Shown piece by piece: positions 62,675 through 64,000 of a DNA stretch of 64,000 bases. Under the pieces are notes generated by a model that ran no database searches, was not told the origin of the DNA, and worked only from the letters and a program-made list of their open reading frames with translations. Numbering within the stretch: the first letter of the stretch is position 1; every line of letters begins with the position of its first letter. The translations under genes and the position numbers were made by a program. This stretch comes from Halomonas sp. PR-M31 (lineage in GTDB: Bacteria; Pseudomonadota; Gammaproteobacteria; Pseudomonadales; Halomonadaceae). The stretch lies in NCBI RefSeq assembly GCF_001039575.1, contig NZ_JIBT01000029.1, forward strand, positions 1 through 64,000. The letters run 5' to 3'.

Positions 62675-63251
62675 AGCCCAAGCAAAAGGCGTAGGCGACC
62701 GTGCAGAGGAGAAGGGTGCCGGTACGAATGAGAGCCCTGTATCCACTGACATGCCAATGAATCGACCGTTACGCTGGCTGTGGCTGTCGGTGCTGGTAGT
62801 GGCGCTGGATCTTGGGACGAAAGCCCTAGCCACAAGCATGCTTCATTATGCTCAGCCCGTGGAAGTGTTACCGGTATTCAACCTCACGCTGCTGCACAAT
62901 ACCGGTGCCGCCTTCAGTTTCCTGGCGACTCACGGTGGCTGGCAGCGCTGGCTGTTTGCGTTGATCGCCATTGGTGCAGCGATCGGACTGACCGTCTGGC
63001 TGACGCGACTCAAAGCTAATGAGACGCTGACGGCGGTGTCTCTGACATTGATCATTGGCGGGGCGCTGGGCAATCTTTACGATCGTCTCATGCATGGCTA
63101 CGTGGTGGATTTTCTCTCCTTTCATTGGCAGAACGCCTATTTTCCCGCGTTCAATCTTGCGGATACGGCCATCACGCTAGGGGCCATCGGATTGATTCTT
63201 CAAGCACTGCGTGATGCACGTAGTGAACGTAGTCGTAAAAGCCATCACTGA
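62667..63251 (+). CDS. lspA: Lipoprotein signal peptidase (signal peptidase II)
   Basis: Inner-membrane aspartyl protease that removes signal peptides from prolipoproteins. Four membrane helices are visible, with the catalytic aspartates in [10 protein letters not shown] and [10 protein letters not shown], and [12 protein letters not shown] between. The ATG at 62667 overlaps the ileS stop and has GGGGAAGAG upstream, giving 194 residues; ATG 62751 would give the usual 166 residues but lacks a good ribosome-binding site. The ileS-lspA-fkpB-ispH order is conserved in gammaproteobacteria. Confidence 0.93.
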   Translation: MHKAQAKGVGDRAEEKGAGTNESPVSTDMPMNRPLRWLWLSVLVVALDLGTKALATSMLHYAQPVEVLPVFNLTLLHNTGAAFSFLATHGGWQRWLFALIAIGAAIGLTVWLTRLKANETLTAVSLTLIIGGALGNLYDRLMHGYVVDFLSFHWQNAYFPAFNLADTAITLGAIGLILQALRDARSERSRKSHH

Positions 63252-63272
63252 CTTCTGTAGAGGATATTCGAG

Positions 63273-63719
63273 ATGAGCGAATACCGCATCGGCGAGGGTA
63301 TGGAGGTGACGCTGCACTTTACCCTCAAACTGGAGGATGGCACCGTGGTCGACTCCACCCGGGACAAACAGCCGGCAACGTTTCAAATGGGCGATGGTAA
63401 CCTGCCGCCGGGTTTTGAAGCGCCACTGACGGGGCTTGCCGAGGGTGATAGCGGCAGCTACACCGTTTCCCCGGAACATGCCTTCGGTCAGCACAATCCG
63501 CAAAACGTGCAGCGTATTCCAAGAGAGAGCTTCGAGGAAGCTGAGCTGGAAGAAGGATTGGTGATGTCCTTTGCCGATGCGGCAGGGGGCGAAGTGCCCG
63601 GCGTTATCGCCGAGATCGACGACAAGCAGGTATCCGTGGACTTCAATCATCCGCTGGCCGGGCGCACCCTGACCTTCGAGGTAGAGGTGATTGAAGTAAG
63701 GCCCACGACGACTCACTAG
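63273..63719 (+). CDS. fkpB: FKBP-type peptidyl-prolyl isomerase
   Basis: 148-residue SlpA/FkpB-type isomerase with the FKBP half ([30 protein letters not shown]) and the inserted-flap region ([22 protein letters not shown]) characteristic of the SlyD-like group; it lacks the metal-binding His-rich tail of SlyD. It is a cytoplasmic folding helper encoded between lspA and ispH. The ATG follows AGAGGA. Confidence 0.93.
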   Translation: MSEYRIGEGMEVTLHFTLKLEDGTVVDSTRDKQPATFQMGDGNLPPGFEAPLTGLAEGDSGSYTVSPEHAFGQHNPQNVQRIPRESFEEAELEEGLVMSFADAAGGEVPGVIAEIDDKQVSVDFNHPLAGRTLTFEVEVIEVRPTTTH

Positions 63720-63774
63720 TATTTTCATTTTATCGATACCGCCACGATACCCGACGTATCAAGTGAGGTTCATC

Positions 63775-64000
63775 ATGCAGATCAAGTTGGCCAATCCCCG
63801 GGGCTTTTGCGCCGGCGTTGACCGTGCCATCGAAATCGTCAATCGCGCTCTGGATGTGCTGGGTGCACCGATCTACGTGCGTCATGAAGTGGTGCACAAT
63901 CGTTTCGTGGTGGATACGTTGCGCGAACGTGGAGCGATCTTCGTCGAGGAGCTCGATGAAGTACCTGACGACGCCACGGTGATCTTCTCCGCCCACGGGG
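63775..64000 (+). CDS. ispH: 4-hydroxy-3-methylbut-2-enyl diphosphate reductase, N-terminal part
   Basis: The first 75 residues of IspH, the last enzyme of the MEP isoprenoid pathway. [15 protein letters not shown] contains the first cysteine ligand of the iron-sulfur cluster, and VRHEVVHN carries the conserved substrate-binding His. The ATG follows GTGAGG. The gene runs off the right edge of the window. Confidence 0.95.
   Translation, partial: MQIKLANPRGFCAGVDRAIEIVNRALDVLGAPIYVRHEVVHNRFVVDTLRERGAIFVEELDEVPDDATVIFSAHG

Noticed and set aside
1-64000. CRISPR arrays, insertion sequences, prophage genes, rRNA operons.
   Set aside because: No regularly spaced direct repeats, transposase, integrase, phage structural gene or rRNA sequence was seen.

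Overview
The window looks like chromosome of a high-G+C gammaproteobacterium, most likely Halomonadaceae (Halomonas or close relative). The right end (52.0-64.0 kb) carries the conserved housekeeping order ispB | rplU-rpmA-obgE-proB-rpsT-murJ-ribF-ileS-lspA-fkpB-ispH. The family-level placement is an inference from gene order and composition; no rRNA is present.

About 0.25-15.9 kb and 21.0-50.6 kb form a large steroid (bile-acid or sterol type) catabolic gene cluster. Its parts resemble the actinobacterial cholesterol regulon: an igr-like block for the last side-chain cycle (FadE28/FadE29-, ChsH1/ChsH2- and Ltp2-like, 7.1-12.0 kb); a flavoprotein ketosteroid dehydrogenase; a CoA ligase with a second aldolase/hydratase pair (24.3-32.2 kb); HsaC- and HsaD-like meta-cleavage enzymes; and a C/D-ring block (IpdA, IpdB, IpdC, EchA20-, FadE30-, FadA6- and IpdF-like, 33.0-48.3 kb). 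There are many short-chain dehydrogenases, four paired acyl-CoA dehydrogenases, two SnoaL-fold proteins, two Old-Yellow-Enzyme-type proteins, an MFS transporter and a LuxR-type regulator (TeiR-like). No KshA/KshB or HsaA/HsaB is visible, so ring-opening oxygenases must lie elsewhere if the pathway is complete.

A shared dyad, consensus GTC-N6-GACGAT, precedes essentially every transcription unit of the cluster. At seven of eight sites a -10-like hexamer lies 21-22 bp downstream, placing the dyad centre at about -42, where a LuxR-type class II activator would bind. This box ties the scattered operons and the MFS transporter into one putative regulon.

The catabolic cluster is interrupted at 16.1-21.0 kb by unrelated genes: formimidoylglutamase plus a GltS symporter, a CIA30-family gene and its broken duplicate, and two toxin-antitoxin modules. 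The first module is followed by an attC-like site whose start contains the toxin stop codon, as in an integron gene cassette. Four copies of a ~100-bp palindromic repeat lie between genes at 41.8-47.1 kb.

Eight reading frames, including the normally essential obgE, murJ and ileS, are each broken by one missing G or C in a G/C-rich stretch. This pattern points to systematic sequence error rather than gene decay; the affected genes are annotated here as single spans.
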